Source of the DNA: CAIOGI01 sp964561875
Lineage (GTDB): Bacteria; Patescibacteriota; Minisyncoccia; Phycocordibacterales; PALSA-1337
Direction of reading: 5' to 3'
DNA: 46,979 nt
Assembly: GCA_964561875.1 (NCBI GenBank)
Contig: CAZLQL010000006.1
Coordinates: forward strand, 1 to 46,979
Part shown: positions 16,813 through 25,745 of the stretch, piece by piece
Layout of the letters: each line of letters opens with the position of its first letter
How positions within the stretch are numbered: position 1 is the first letter of the stretch
Translations under genes and position numbers: made by a program
The notes under the pieces: model-generated
Told to the model about the DNA's origin: nothing
The model's input: the letters and a program-made list of their open reading frames with translations, nothing else
Databases searched by the model: none

Positions 16813-17240
16813 TATTTTTGATTTTTATTTGTATACATACTTTCTTTTATATCCAAACTCCAAGTTAAATCTTTCAATTTACTATCTGAGATTTTTGGAA
16901 CCATAATAGATGCATATTCTTTTGCATCTTTCTTTTCTTCACTGTCCCCTTTCTTCACTTCGACTTTTCTCCAGATGTATAGTTTCGAAGAAAAAAAGTA
17001 TTTGAATGCAGCTTCAACTACAAATATAAAAGGCTTATTGTTTATTTTATAAAAAGCTAAAGCAAAAGAAAATCCCATTATCAATATTATAGGTAGAGCT
17101 GAATATAAAAATGAAGAAAATAGTCTGTATATTGCAAACGATATACCTGCACCTCCTGCAAGATATATGAATTGTTTCAAAGTAAGTGGTCCGAAGATCT
17201 TGTCCTCAACTTCGATAAATTGTGGAACTTGAAAACGCAT
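16812..17240 (-). CDS. PrgI family (VirB3-like) membrane protein
   Basis: 142 residues. The start MRFQVPQFIEVEDKIFGPLT, followed by LKQFIYLAGGAG, is the signature of PrgI-family proteins, the VirB3 counterpart in Gram-positive-type conjugation systems. Two membrane helices (about 27-60) are followed by a cytoplasmic part. VirB3-like proteins pair with VirB4, and here the split VirB4 genes follow immediately. It has its own strong promoter six bases upstream of the ATG. Confidence 0.85.
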   Translation of the reverse strand: MRFQVPQFIEVEDKIFGPLTLKQFIYLAGGAGISFAIYRLFSSFLYSALPIILIMGFSFALAFYKINNKPFIFVVEAAFKYFFSSKLYIWRKVEVKKGDSEEKKDAKEYASIMVPKISDSKLKDLTWSLDIKESMYTNKNQK

Positions 17241-17246
17241 GTGTAT

Positions 17247-17255
17247 ATTATAGCA
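17247..17255 (-). promoter_or_regulatory. prgI-virB4 extended -10 element
   Basis: Minus-strand TGC TATAAT, a consensus extended -10, six bases before the prgI ATG and directly behind the stop of the upstream gene. This is the cleanest example of the leaderless arrangement in the window. Confidence 0.65.
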
Positions 17256-18032
17256 TTATATTAAAGGCTCTCTATATGGATCGTCCCTATGTCCCGGTAC
17301 TGTTTTTATTACTATAGGTTCTTTTTTATCTGAACCACTTGGTAATAAATGCTCAACTATTTTTTCTGGTTCTTCTATCACCTTTAGCATATCTTCTTTT
17401 GCTATATTTTGATCAGATGAGGTATCGTCAAATTGTGGTTCATTGATATCGTGTTTATCAATAGTGAAGTTACCCATTTTTTCTATCTCCCCTATTTCCT
17501 TTCTAGATGTTTCAGTATTGTTTTGAGTATTTATATTAATTTGTGGATCTATATTGTTTTGAATATCTACACCACTTTTAGCATCTGCAGTATTTGTACT
17601 AAAAACTACTTCTTGTTTATTAGGCAAAATAACTTCTTCTTTTTTGATCTGTGCTGAAGTTGAAGGTTCTGTTGTGATAGCAGGAGCTTTTATAACAGGT
17701 CTTGGAGGTGGGGGTGTCACATCACCGTTCGATATATCCTGCATCCTCCTCATCGACTCTCTTATAGGTAGAAAAATCATTTTATTTACCGACTCAGCAA
17801 CATCACGAGCTTTACTACGATTTATTTCAAGCTCTTCCGAAACAGTATCAATATACTTGTCAGATTTTAGTATACCTATCATTACCTGTTCAGTTAAATA
17901 ATTTAATTGACCAATCTGATCGATATTCAAATCAAAATCATCACCTATTTTTTCTAAGGCAGTATAGACATCTGAGCTATTTATTGCTTTCATTATGTCT
18001 TCTGGTATTTGTTTGTATATATTTTCATTCAT
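17256..18032 (-). CDS. T4SS-locus protein with helical N-domain and disordered tail
   Basis: 258 residues, no membrane helix. Residues 1-100 are helical and amphipathic (DLNIDQIGQLNYLTEQVM, ELEINRSKARDVAESVNK), then PPPPRP and a long Asn/Thr/Glu-rich low-complexity tail ending SDKKEPIVIKTVPGHRDDPY. I do not recognise a family. It lies six bases behind the VirB6-like gene, so it is in the same unit. A proline hinge plus disordered tail suits an adaptor or anchoring protein on the cytoplasmic side; that is inference. Confidence 0.7.
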   Translation of the reverse strand: MNENIYKQIPEDIMKAINSSDVYTALEKIGDDFDLNIDQIGQLNYLTEQVMIGILKSDKYIDTVSEELEINRSKARDVAESVNKMIFLPIRESMRRMQDISNGDVTPPPPRPVIKAPAITTEPSTSAQIKKEEVILPNKQEVVFSTNTADAKSGVDIQNNIDPQININTQNNTETSRKEIGEIEKMGNFTIDKHDINEPQFDDTSSDQNIAKEDMLKVIEEPEKIVEHLLPSGSDKKEPIVIKTVPGHRDDPYREPLI

Positions 18033-18038
18033 ATAATT

Positions 18039-19970
18039 TTATGACCATTCAACGAGATTCTTTTTAATAAAACCAGATGCTTTATGTTTTGCTCCAGCCG
18101 GTAATCCCCCTATTCTTTTACCAATTTTGGCTTTTATATCACCACTTATATCTCTCATTTCTTGAAGTTGGCTTGTAGTTAGTTGATCGATAACATCATC
18201 CTTAGTAATTACATCTGAACCATTGACAACCAAGCCACCCTTTTCATATTTTGACGTAGTTAGTTTTGAAAGTTCTTTACCAGATATACCTTTCATAACG
18301 TCCTTTATATCATCCAATACCCCACTATCTAGTGTTAGTATCACATTATCCATTCTTGCTTTTCTAAACTTATCTTTTTCCTCAGGTAATAGGTAGTCTG
18401 CATCCAAAATAGAATCAACTTGTTTCGAATTTAAATGTCTTACAAAATATGGATCAATCAGCGTTTCTAGCTCTGAATTTTCAAAATCTTTACCTCCCAT
18501 TTTACCAACTGCAGTAACAAAATTCTTTTTCTGTTCACTAGTCAAAAGTGGTGGAGTTATATGTGGTGTTTTTGATCCTAGACCTGGTGCAAGATATGAA
18601 TTTTGTAATCTAGTTCTCTGAACACCAGCAACTTCTTTTGCTCTATCTTTATTCTCTTTTTTTACATCACCATAGCTTTGTGTACTGCCATATTTGTTTT
18701 TCTCCATACTACTTAGACCACCTCTTACAGCTTGACTGATTCCAAGAGTTCTAAGAACTGTACTTGCTCCCCTACCGACCTTCGATCCTTGTGCCACAGC
18801 AGCCATGTTATCAAATTTTGAACCTAAGCTACCACTCCATTTACCAATAGTATTTCTACCCAACATTCCACCAAATGACTTGCTTATCTTATCAAGCTGT
18901 GGTGCCCACTTCATTCCCATTCCTCCAAATTCTATAGCAGCTACTAGTGGTGCATTTATAAACATAAGTGCGATTATGTACTGGATCGCTATACCTATAG
19001 TTATAGTTCCGAAACTACTACTTTGTGCTTGTCCCGTAGTGTTAAATATATTCATGAAATTACTATCAGTAATTATCTTTAATGCAATATAAAGTAGAAA
19101 TAGATATACAGGCATGAACAAACACTGATTGATAAGCATGCCTAGTATTCGTTCGGATACTTTCTTTTTTATCTCAGGGAATATCATTCCGGCAAAATAC
19201 AATGGAGAAAGTGTCATTACAAATAAGAGTAGTCCTGTCCTGATTATAAATGCAATACTTGCCGCAAAGAAACTCAATGATGCTGTTATCATCATTATTA
19301 CTCCACCTATTGTTGCTACTATTATTCCAGCACTAACATCTGCACCCTTAGCAAATTTTACCGTGCTATATATAGTTGGTATTTTTAAACTCTGCATAAA
19401 AGTGTTTGATAGACCTCCGTCTTCAAATACAGATTGGACACTCAGTGTCTGAGATGTTGTTGGTGTAATGGCATTGTAAAATTGTATAGAAACTAGATTG
19501 GAAGCATCAATGATTATTTTGCAGAAGAAAAGACTAAAGTTTATCAGTATTCCAGCAATAAAGATCTTTACGACTGTCTGACTAAAACCAACACCTTTCA
19601 TACCAAGAATCATTTTTATTGATTCAAAAAGTAGTATAAAAATAATAAACATACTAGATAAATCCCTAATTGTTCTCCAGAGTGTTTCTATACTACTAAC
19701 CCCAGTGTATATACTCTTTATGTTTAAAGTTAGTTTTATGGAAAGACTCAAAAGTGTTCCACTTATAGTAACTAGATTTGATGTAAAAGTTAGTATCATA
19801 TATGATATCCAACTCAATATATTGTTTATTACACTTCTTGGTATAAGTCCTATGGCTACTCCTTGATCAAGTTTTACTTCTTGTGCTATCGCAAAATGAG
19901 GCAATACTATTATGGCTAGTATCACCACACATAATATTATAAGTATTGATTTTTTATTTTTATTAATCAT
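18039..19970 (-). CDS. VirB6/TrbL-like polytopic channel protein
   Basis: 643 residues. The first 380 hold a signal-like helix and six or more membrane helices with the VirB6/TrbL look (TLWRTIRDLSSMFIIFILLF, GMKGVGFSQTVVKIFIAGIL, SPLYFAGMIFPEIKK). The last 260 residues are soluble, charged and probably cytoplasmic. VirB6 proteins form the inner-membrane passage of type IV secretion systems. The gene starts directly at the stop of the preceding 560-residue protein gene, so translation is probably coupled. Family-level assignment is good; the C-terminal domain is unassigned. Confidence 0.8.
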   Translation of the reverse strand: MINKNKKSILIILCVVILAIIVLPHFAIAQEVKLDQGVAIGLIPRSVINNILSWISYMILTFTSNLVTISGTLLSLSIKLTLNIKSIYTGVSSIETLWRTIRDLSSMFIIFILLFESIKMILGMKGVGFSQTVVKIFIAGILINFSLFFCKIIIDASNLVSIQFYNAITPTTSQTLSVQSVFEDGGLSNTFMQSLKIPTIYSTVKFAKGADVSAGIIVATIGGVIMMITASLSFFAASIAFIIRTGLLLFVMTLSPLYFAGMIFPEIKKKVSERILGMLINQCLFMPVYLFLLYIALKIITDSNFMNIFNTTGQAQSSSFGTITIGIAIQYIIALMFINAPLVAAIEFGGMGMKWAPQLDKISKSFGGMLGRNTIGKWSGSLGSKFDNMAAVAQGSKVGRGASTVLRTLGISQAVRGGLSSMEKNKYGSTQSYGDVKKENKDRAKEVAGVQRTRLQNSYLAPGLGSKTPHITPPLLTSEQKKNFVTAVGKMGGKDFENSELETLIDPYFVRHLNSKQVDSILDADYLLPEEKDKFRKARMDNVILTLDSGVLDDIKDVMKGISGKELSKLTTSKYEKGGLVVNGSDVITKDDVIDQLTTSQLQEMRDISGDIKAKIGKRIGGLPAGAKHKASGFIKKNLVEWS

Positions 19971-21653
19971 TTATCTTATATTTGTTGGGAATATTCCACA
20001 TTCCTGTACTCTCCTGTTTGCATCTTGTTGGAAAGGGCTTGCAAAATTTATAAGCGTATCGTATTCCTGTTGTGCCTCTATTATATCCTTTGCTGATGTT
20101 AAACTCTGACTCTGTAACATTTCACCATAAAGTCTGCTTGGTTCATTTATTTCATTTACAGTTGTAGCATTGTTTGCTTTTGTCTTTATTTCATTTAATT
20201 TATTTAGTCTATCGTCAGACTGTTTTGCTTTGTCGAGTAGTTCGGTTGTCTTTTGTGATAAGCTTTTACCTATTTCTGGTCTTATTTCATTTTGAATTCC
20301 ACTTATATAATCTATCATTCCCTGTGCTGCAGACTTTTGTGTTATAGATAATTGTAAGTTCGGATCGGCAATTTTTGTAGCATAACAAGCTTTTGCTGAT
20401 TCATATGTTTTTGTGACATTTGAGAATAGGTCAAATGTTTTATTTCTCCAATCTCTATATTGAACTGTATTTTGGATATAAGTTTCTATATTTTTCAAAA
20501 GCTCAGTCTTTATTGGCATTAATTGATCATTTATCTTTGAATCATTTGCTTCTTTCTGTATCTGATTTATGTATGAACCATTATCCCCTGAACCACTTCC
20601 ACTTACACCAGACAATCCCTTCTGTAGAACTTGAGTTACAAGCTGAGCAAACAGAGCGTTTACAATTTCATTTATTTCATCAGCAAGTTCAAGTTCACGC
20701 AACGGTCCGCCAAGACTATGTTGTAATTGTCCCTCTATAACTGATCCAGGAGTTTTTGTTGTACATACTTTTGTACCAGCAGAGACTTGTGCTTGGCCTG
20801 TCGAACTGGTTGTATTTTGACTTACTTCACCACTACCAGCAGAATCATCCGCAGTAACTGTACCCTCTCCTGTTCCTTGATTTGCACCTTGTATCTGATT
20901 TGCTGGAGGTACAGTTTTACATTCTTTCCATGACAAGAATCCTCTACCCTGATTAACTTCCTGTTTCTTTTCTATTTGTGCATTTGCAACCTTTATAGAT
21001 AGTTCATTATCGGCTTCTAGATAAGCACCTATCTGATTGTTCTGAGGTTCTGTAGTCATAGTTACAAAAGCTGGCCATCCACCCTGTTTAAAATCTCCCG
21101 CTGTAAAACCATTTATACTAGCTCCATTTACTGCATTTTTACTATTTTTTATTATTGTATTTAAGGTACAAGTATATCTTTTTGGATTATATGGTCTGTA
21201 TTTAAATGCTAAAGCCAAACGTATGTCTATACTAAAAGGTGAACAAAGATCTACTAGTGGTCCACCGTATTTTGATAGAAATGCTCCAGTTACTTGATCT
21301 GCAACATCTAGAAAGAATGATCCAGGATCAGATATGAAAGATGGACTACCTTCGAATCCAGAATTTATCCAATTAACAATACTAGATGTTAATTGCCTGA
21401 TTATTTGTTTTGTTAAGGCAACTGCTAGACCATCGAGTACGAATTCCTTAAATTGAACGGAATATGTTGAAAATGATGTAGCTGTGCTATTTGCTGTGTT
21501 TGCTATCTGTTGATATAGACTTGGTCCAACTTCTATAACTGTATCTCCTGCGCCAAGTACAGCGAAACTTGTTTTTGGAGCAATAAGTAAAGGAGACAAT
21601 ACAATAATGATTGTTACAAAACTTAATATTATTTTTTGAAATATATTTCTCAT
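19971..21653 (-). CDS. Large exported T4SS-locus protein of unknown family
   Basis: 560 residues with a signal peptide (IILSFVTIIIVLSPLLIAP, cleavage near TSFA). The exported part has scattered cysteines (in VDLCSP, RYTCTLN, WKECKTV, KVCTTKT, KACYATK, VQECGIF) that could form disulfides, a Gly/Ser/Gln-rich linker (about 275-315), and long helices in the last 200 residues. No domain is recognised. It overlaps the upstream calcium-repeat gene by one base (TAATG) and touches the VirB6-like gene, so it is probably an extracytoplasmic partner of that channel. Confidence 0.7.
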   Translation of the reverse strand: MRNIFQKIILSFVTIIIVLSPLLIAPKTSFAVLGAGDTVIEVGPSLYQQIANTANSTATSFSTYSVQFKEFVLDGLAVALTKQIIRQLTSSIVNWINSGFEGSPSFISDPGSFFLDVADQVTGAFLSKYGGPLVDLCSPFSIDIRLALAFKYRPYNPKRYTCTLNTIIKNSKNAVNGASINGFTAGDFKQGGWPAFVTMTTEPQNNQIGAYLEADNELSIKVANAQIEKKQEVNQGRGFLSWKECKTVPPANQIQGANQGTGEGTVTADDSAGSGEVSQNTTSSTGQAQVSAGTKVCTTKTPGSVIEGQLQHSLGGPLRELELADEINEIVNALFAQLVTQVLQKGLSGVSGSGSGDNGSYINQIQKEANDSKINDQLMPIKTELLKNIETYIQNTVQYRDWRNKTFDLFSNVTKTYESAKACYATKIADPNLQLSITQKSAAQGMIDYISGIQNEIRPEIGKSLSQKTTELLDKAKQSDDRLNKLNEIKTKANNATTVNEINEPSRLYGEMLQSQSLTSAKDIIEAQQEYDTLINFASPFQQDANRRVQECGIFPTNIR

Positions 21654-22567
21654 TACTTTTTATAACTTCTCATTAGTGAAAGGCTAGCATTCAATGCTTT
21701 TGCTGAATCCAGTTGTCTAGATGCACCTTGTAAAGCCACTAGTGCATCTTTATCAGATTTTCTAAGTGATTCTGCAACAAATAAGAAACCACTCATTGCA
21801 TTCACTATATTTAAATGATTTTCTGAGAGATTATAAGGTGCTTTTACCTTGAGTAGACCTGCTATTACCCTCTTGTATGTAGCTATGATAGGATCGATTT
21901 CTTTTAATATATCTGGATTTTCTTTTTCTATACTTTCTTTTGCTATAGCACTTTCATCTCTACCTTTATTTTGATTATTTAAAAATATTTGATTTACTTC
22001 ATCTACATAGTTCGAAATATATTCTTTTGAAATGTTGCTAGATGTTTGAATATCTTTCATTGTATATGTTTTGGGAAGAGCTAGTACAACACCTTGTTGG
22101 ATAACCATGTTTGCCAATTCTTGCTGACTAGTTTTATCTTGTGAAACTCCAGCTTGTTTTAATTCCATATATCTTGCAAAGAAGTTTCTAGCAAACAAAT
22201 CTATTGGGGCTAATTCAACCTTTTTGTCACCAGTTGCAGTAACATCTTTTTCACTATCTTTTGGTCCTTTTACTAAAGGATTTCTTCTTAGAGAAACTTC
22301 TTTACCATCATTTGTGCCATCTTTATCAGTGTCAGAGTCATTTGGATTTGTGCCTAGTAGAATCTCTTCCCAATCCTTTAAACCATCATTATCACTATCT
22401 GCATCTTGGTTTTGAAATATCTCTTCAGATGAAGTTGCTATTACAGACGAATATGCCAACTTTTCTGTTTTTTTATTTTTGTATTCTGCCAAAAAGAAAG
22501 CACCTGTAACTATAATTATGGCAGAAAAAATCATTAGACCAATTCTAATTTGGGTAGTATTCGGCAT
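21653..22567 (-). CDS. Membrane-anchored thrombospondin type 3 repeat protein
   Basis: 304 residues. An N-terminal anchor (IGLMIFSAIIIVTGAFFLAE) is followed by two or three calcium-binding repeats of thrombospondin type 3 style (DADSDNDGLKDWEE, TNPNDSDTDKDGTNDGKE), then a helical domain of about 190 residues with no recognised family. The Asp-rich repeats normally bind Ca2+ and stiffen. It heads the leftward secretion locus and has its own extended -10 promoter. A role at the cell surface in assembling or regulating the apparatus is inference. Confidence 0.8.
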   Translation of the reverse strand: MPNTTQIRIGLMIFSAIIIVTGAFFLAEYKNKKTEKLAYSSVIATSSEEIFQNQDADSDNDGLKDWEEILLGTNPNDSDTDKDGTNDGKEVSLRRNPLVKGPKDSEKDVTATGDKKVELAPIDLFARNFFARYMELKQAGVSQDKTSQQELANMVIQQGVVLALPKTYTMKDIQTSSNISKEYISNYVDEVNQIFLNNQNKGRDESAIAKESIEKENPDILKEIDPIIATYKRVIAGLLKVKAPYNLSENHLNIVNAMSGFLFVAESLRKSDKDALVALQGASRQLDSAKALNASLSLMRSYKK

Positions 22568-22576
22568 ACTCCCTAA

Positions 22577-22585
22577 ATTATATCA
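22577..22585 (-). promoter_or_regulatory. Promoter of the T4SS locus
   Basis: Minus-strand TGA TATAAT (22582-22577), nine bases before the ATG at 22567, leaving a leader of only two or three bases. Confidence 0.6.
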
Positions 22586-22609
22586 AAAAATTAAGTAAAA
22601 TATGCTTTT

Positions 22610-23611
22610 TTATAGCGATTTCTGTGGAAAACAATTTGTATTCAAAGCTATATTTTTCCAATCAGACAAAGAAAGTTCTTCAGCTCGGACATTGGTATCT
22701 ATTTTAAGTTCAATCCACACCCTTTTTAGAGTCTCTTTATCAATTATTTCTTCAAGATTTTTGACAACTATCTTTCTTTTGTGTGCAAATCCTGCTTTTA
22801 CCACTTCAAAAAACTTATTTTCATCAATTTTCATATCTTTTTCATAGAAAAAGTCTTTGGATATGTTATTTATAGCTAAAATCGCTGAATCTACGTTTGG
22901 TACCGGTCTAAAAAACTTTCTTGAAACTGTAGTTATGTATTTTGGAGTGCCATATGCCTTTACAGATATAGATAATATGCTCTCTTTTTTGATTTTAACC
23001 CCATTTTTATCGGTTTTTTTGCTTTCTTCACCTACAATCCTCCTTGCAACCTCTTTTTGTAGCATAAGAACCATTTTTTCTGGTTGATTGTTACTTTCTA
23101 GAAATTTTCTTAGTAGTTCTCCAGTTATATAATACGGTATATTCGCCGATATTTTGTATTTTGAAGCCTTAAAATAAGGATTATTTTCAATATCTAGTTT
23201 CAATATATCCTCATGAACTATTGTTAAATCACCTTTTTTTATTTCATCTGGGAATTTTTTACGTAAAAATGGAATTGCCCTATCATCCTTTTCAAAAGCT
23301 ATAACTTTTGCGCCCGATTCAAGTAGTTTTACTGTTAATGCACCTTTTCCGGGGCCAATTTCTAGTATGACATCCCCCTTTTTTATATCTGTAGCAAAAA
23401 CCATTGCAGATATAGCTTGCGGTGAGTGTAAAAAGTTTTGACCCAAAGATTTTTTAGCAGAAAAATTTGAATCAGATTCCCGTGTGTTTTGATCTGAGTT
23501 ATTTTCTTCTATATGTTCTTCAGAATTTTCTCTTATATCTTCTTCTGTATTTTCTTCTGTACCCTCTTCTGTATTATCGTTTGTATTTTCCTCGTATATT
23601 ATTTCTTTCAT
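22610..23611 (-). CDS. ksgA: 16S rRNA dimethyladenosine transferase, acidic N-terminal extension
   Basis: KsgA/RsmA dimethylates two adjacent adenines near the 3' end of 16S rRNA, a late step in 30S maturation. The methyltransferase core starts at SAKKSLGQNFLHSPQAI, with the SAM site LEIGPGKGALTVKLL and catalytic NIPYYITGELL. About 50 residues precede it and are unusual: a Glu/Asn/Thr-rich repeat series (TEEGTEENTEEDIRENSEE) encoded by imperfect DNA repeats (about 23520-23590). I use the ATG at 23611, one base after the helicase stop; the longer frame would need TTG. Confidence 0.93.
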   Translation of the reverse strand: MKEIIYEENTNDNTEEGTEENTEEDIRENSEEHIEENNSDQNTRESDSNFSAKKSLGQNFLHSPQAISAMVFATDIKKGDVILEIGPGKGALTVKLLESGAKVIAFEKDDRAIPFLRKKFPDEIKKGDLTIVHEDILKLDIENNPYFKASKYKISANIPYYITGELLRKFLESNNQPEKMVLMLQKEVARRIVGEESKKTDKNGVKIKKESILSISVKAYGTPKYITTVSRKFFRPVPNVDSAILAINNISKDFFYEKDMKIDENKFFEVVKAGFAHKRKIVVKNLEEIIDKETLKRVWIELKIDTNVRAEELSLSDWKNIALNTNCFPQKSL

Positions 23612-23612
23612 A

Positions 23613-25562
23613 TTAAAAATCAATAAATATAGCTTTTACACCTGTTGGTTTTTCATACTCTACCTCATTTATGAGTTCATCGCCAATATCAGTTATAAAT
23701 TCTGATGGAGTATTTACCTGTTCTCTACCATAAATAGATCTTATACATGCATAACTCAAGTATACTTTTTTTCTTGCTCTTGTGATTGCAACATAAAACA
23801 ATCTTCTCTCCTCTTCTTCTTCAGATCTAGATATTTCATCTTCATTTATTCTCATGTGTGGGAATAGATTATTCTCAAGACCAGCTATAAAAACATAATC
23901 AAACTCAAGACCTTTTGCTGCGTGAACTGTCATTAGTTTTACCGCATCTCTATTTTCATTTAATTCATCCTGATCAGTTGCAAGAGCTGCGTTTTCTAGA
24001 AATGCTTCCATGCCCTGTTCGTTACCTAGTTGATCATATTGTGCTGCTACCGAAACCAATTCCCTCATGTTTTCCAATTTTTCTTGATCTTCGTTCGAAC
24101 CATCTTTATACATTTTTTCCATCCCAGTTTCCTTTAAAATATATTTTATAGTTTCACTTGGTGTATTTGCTTTTGCAAAACTATTTATTCTCTCTAGCAT
24201 AGCGAAGAAATGGCTAATCTTAAGCTTAATTCCAGAGTTTAGATTTTCATCCTGATTGCTAATTATTTTGAGTATACTTGTTTTACCTATACCTCTTGGT
24301 GGAACATTTATTATCCTCACTAGGTCGCCACTACTATCTCTGTTTAAGCTTGCCCTGATAAAAGAAATTACATCTTTCACTTCTTTTCTATCAAAAAACT
24401 TTACCCCCAAGACCTGATACGCAACATTCTTTTTTAGAAAAGCTTCTTCTATCACTCTAGACTGGAAATTTGTTCTATAAAGTACCGCAATTTCCTTTGG
24501 ATCAACTTTGTTTTTTATAAGATCTCTACATTTTTCTGCTATCATACTTGCTTCATCGTGTTCACTTGTAGACATATTTAACTCGAGCTTCTCCCCCTCA
24601 CCATTTCTTGTAAAAAGGTTTTTATCTTTTCTCAATATATTTTTCTTAATAACATTATTTGCAGCAGCAAGTATGTTTTGGGTTGATCTATAATTTTCTT
24701 CTAGTACTACTACAACAGCCTCGGTATATTCTTTTTCAAAATTTAATATATTTTCAATATTAGCTCCTCTCCATGTATATATTGTTTGGTCAGCATCTCC
24801 AACAACACATATGTTTCTATTTTCTTCTGCTAGCAGAGTTGCGATTTCGTACTGAACCCTATTTGTGTCCTGATATTCATCTATGTGAATATATTTCCAT
24901 ATAGAATTATATTTGTGTCTTATTTCTTTATTATTCTTCAATAGCTTTGCCGTTTTTAATAAAAGATCATCAAAATCCAAAGCTTTCTCTTTATTTAAAA
25001 TATTTTCATATTTTTCCCAAACCTGACAAACTATACTTTGAAAATACTCCTTTTTTGATTCTTTATACTGCTCAACTGTTACTGATTCACCCTTCTCTCT
25101 TGATATGGCATTTAAAATTGATCCAGGGTCAAACTCTTTAGGGTTGATATTGCACGCTTCCAAAGCCTCTTTAACAGCTCTCTTTGAGTCTGAGCGATCA
25201 AATATGGTGAAATGTCTAGGCAAACCAAGTATTTGGCAGTTTTCTTTTAAAATATGTACACCAAGAGAGTGAAATGTGCTTACAAATGGCTTTTCATTAA
25301 AAGATATTGGGATGTTTAGACTTTTATCGTTAGTGATAAGATTCATAACCCTATCGCGCATTTCTTTTGCTGCTTTGTTTGTAAATGTAATAGCTAGTAT
25401 GTTTCTAGGTGCTACTCCACTCTTTATCAAGTTCAAAATCCTATGAGTTATGGTCTTTGTCTTACCTGCTCCGGCACCAGCAAGTATAAGCAAAGGACCT
25501 TGAAGTGTTTGAACTGCTTTTTTTTGCTCAGAATTTAGATTTGAGTGAATATTTTCATTCAT
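23613..25562 (-). CDS. PcrA/UvrD-type superfamily 1 DNA helicase
   Basis: 3'-5' helicase used in repair and in clearing proteins from DNA. Motifs in order: Q-motif region LNSEQKKAVQTL, Walker A LAGAGAGKTKTITHR, motif II IDEYQDTNR, motif III VVGDADQTIYTWRGA, motif V MTVHAAKGLEFDYVFIAG and motif VI RRLFYVAITRARKKVYL. It is 650 residues and ends soon after motif VI, so the C-terminal extension of PcrA is reduced. I start at ATG 25562 because TGA TATAGT lies seven bases upstream; the frame continuing to 25673 is not protein-like. The name pcrA or uvrD cannot be settled by eye. Confidence 0.94.
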   Translation of the reverse strand: MNENIHSNLNSEQKKAVQTLQGPLLILAGAGAGKTKTITHRILNLIKSGVAPRNILAITFTNKAAKEMRDRVMNLITNDKSLNIPISFNEKPFVSTFHSLGVHILKENCQILGLPRHFTIFDRSDSKRAVKEALEACNINPKEFDPGSILNAISREKGESVTVEQYKESKKEYFQSIVCQVWEKYENILNKEKALDFDDLLLKTAKLLKNNKEIRHKYNSIWKYIHIDEYQDTNRVQYEIATLLAEENRNICVVGDADQTIYTWRGANIENILNFEKEYTEAVVVVLEENYRSTQNILAAANNVIKKNILRKDKNLFTRNGEGEKLELNMSTSEHDEASMIAEKCRDLIKNKVDPKEIAVLYRTNFQSRVIEEAFLKKNVAYQVLGVKFFDRKEVKDVISFIRASLNRDSSGDLVRIINVPPRGIGKTSILKIISNQDENLNSGIKLKISHFFAMLERINSFAKANTPSETIKYILKETGMEKMYKDGSNEDQEKLENMRELVSVAAQYDQLGNEQGMEAFLENAALATDQDELNENRDAVKLMTVHAAKGLEFDYVFIAGLENNLFPHMRINEDEISRSEEEEERRLFYVAITRARKKVYLSYACIRSIYGREQVNTPSEFITDIGDELINEVEYEKPTGVKAIFIDF

Positions 25563-25569
25563 TATGACC

Positions 25570-25578
25570 ACTATATCA
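25570..25578 (-). promoter_or_regulatory. Helicase-ksgA extended -10 element
   Basis: Minus-strand TGA TATAGT, seven bases before the ATG at 25562. Confidence 0.5.
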
Positions 25579-25745
25579 TGGAAAAGACAAGATGTTGACT
25601 TTTGTTTATGGCTAAAGTAGGCTTCTATGGTACCAAGCAAAATATTGGTATAAAGATGGCTCAACATAGCCATTTACCGACATTCCGAACTCAAAGAAAG
25701 GCCTAAAAAACCTCGAAAGACTATTGCCGAAACGCCATTTTCATT

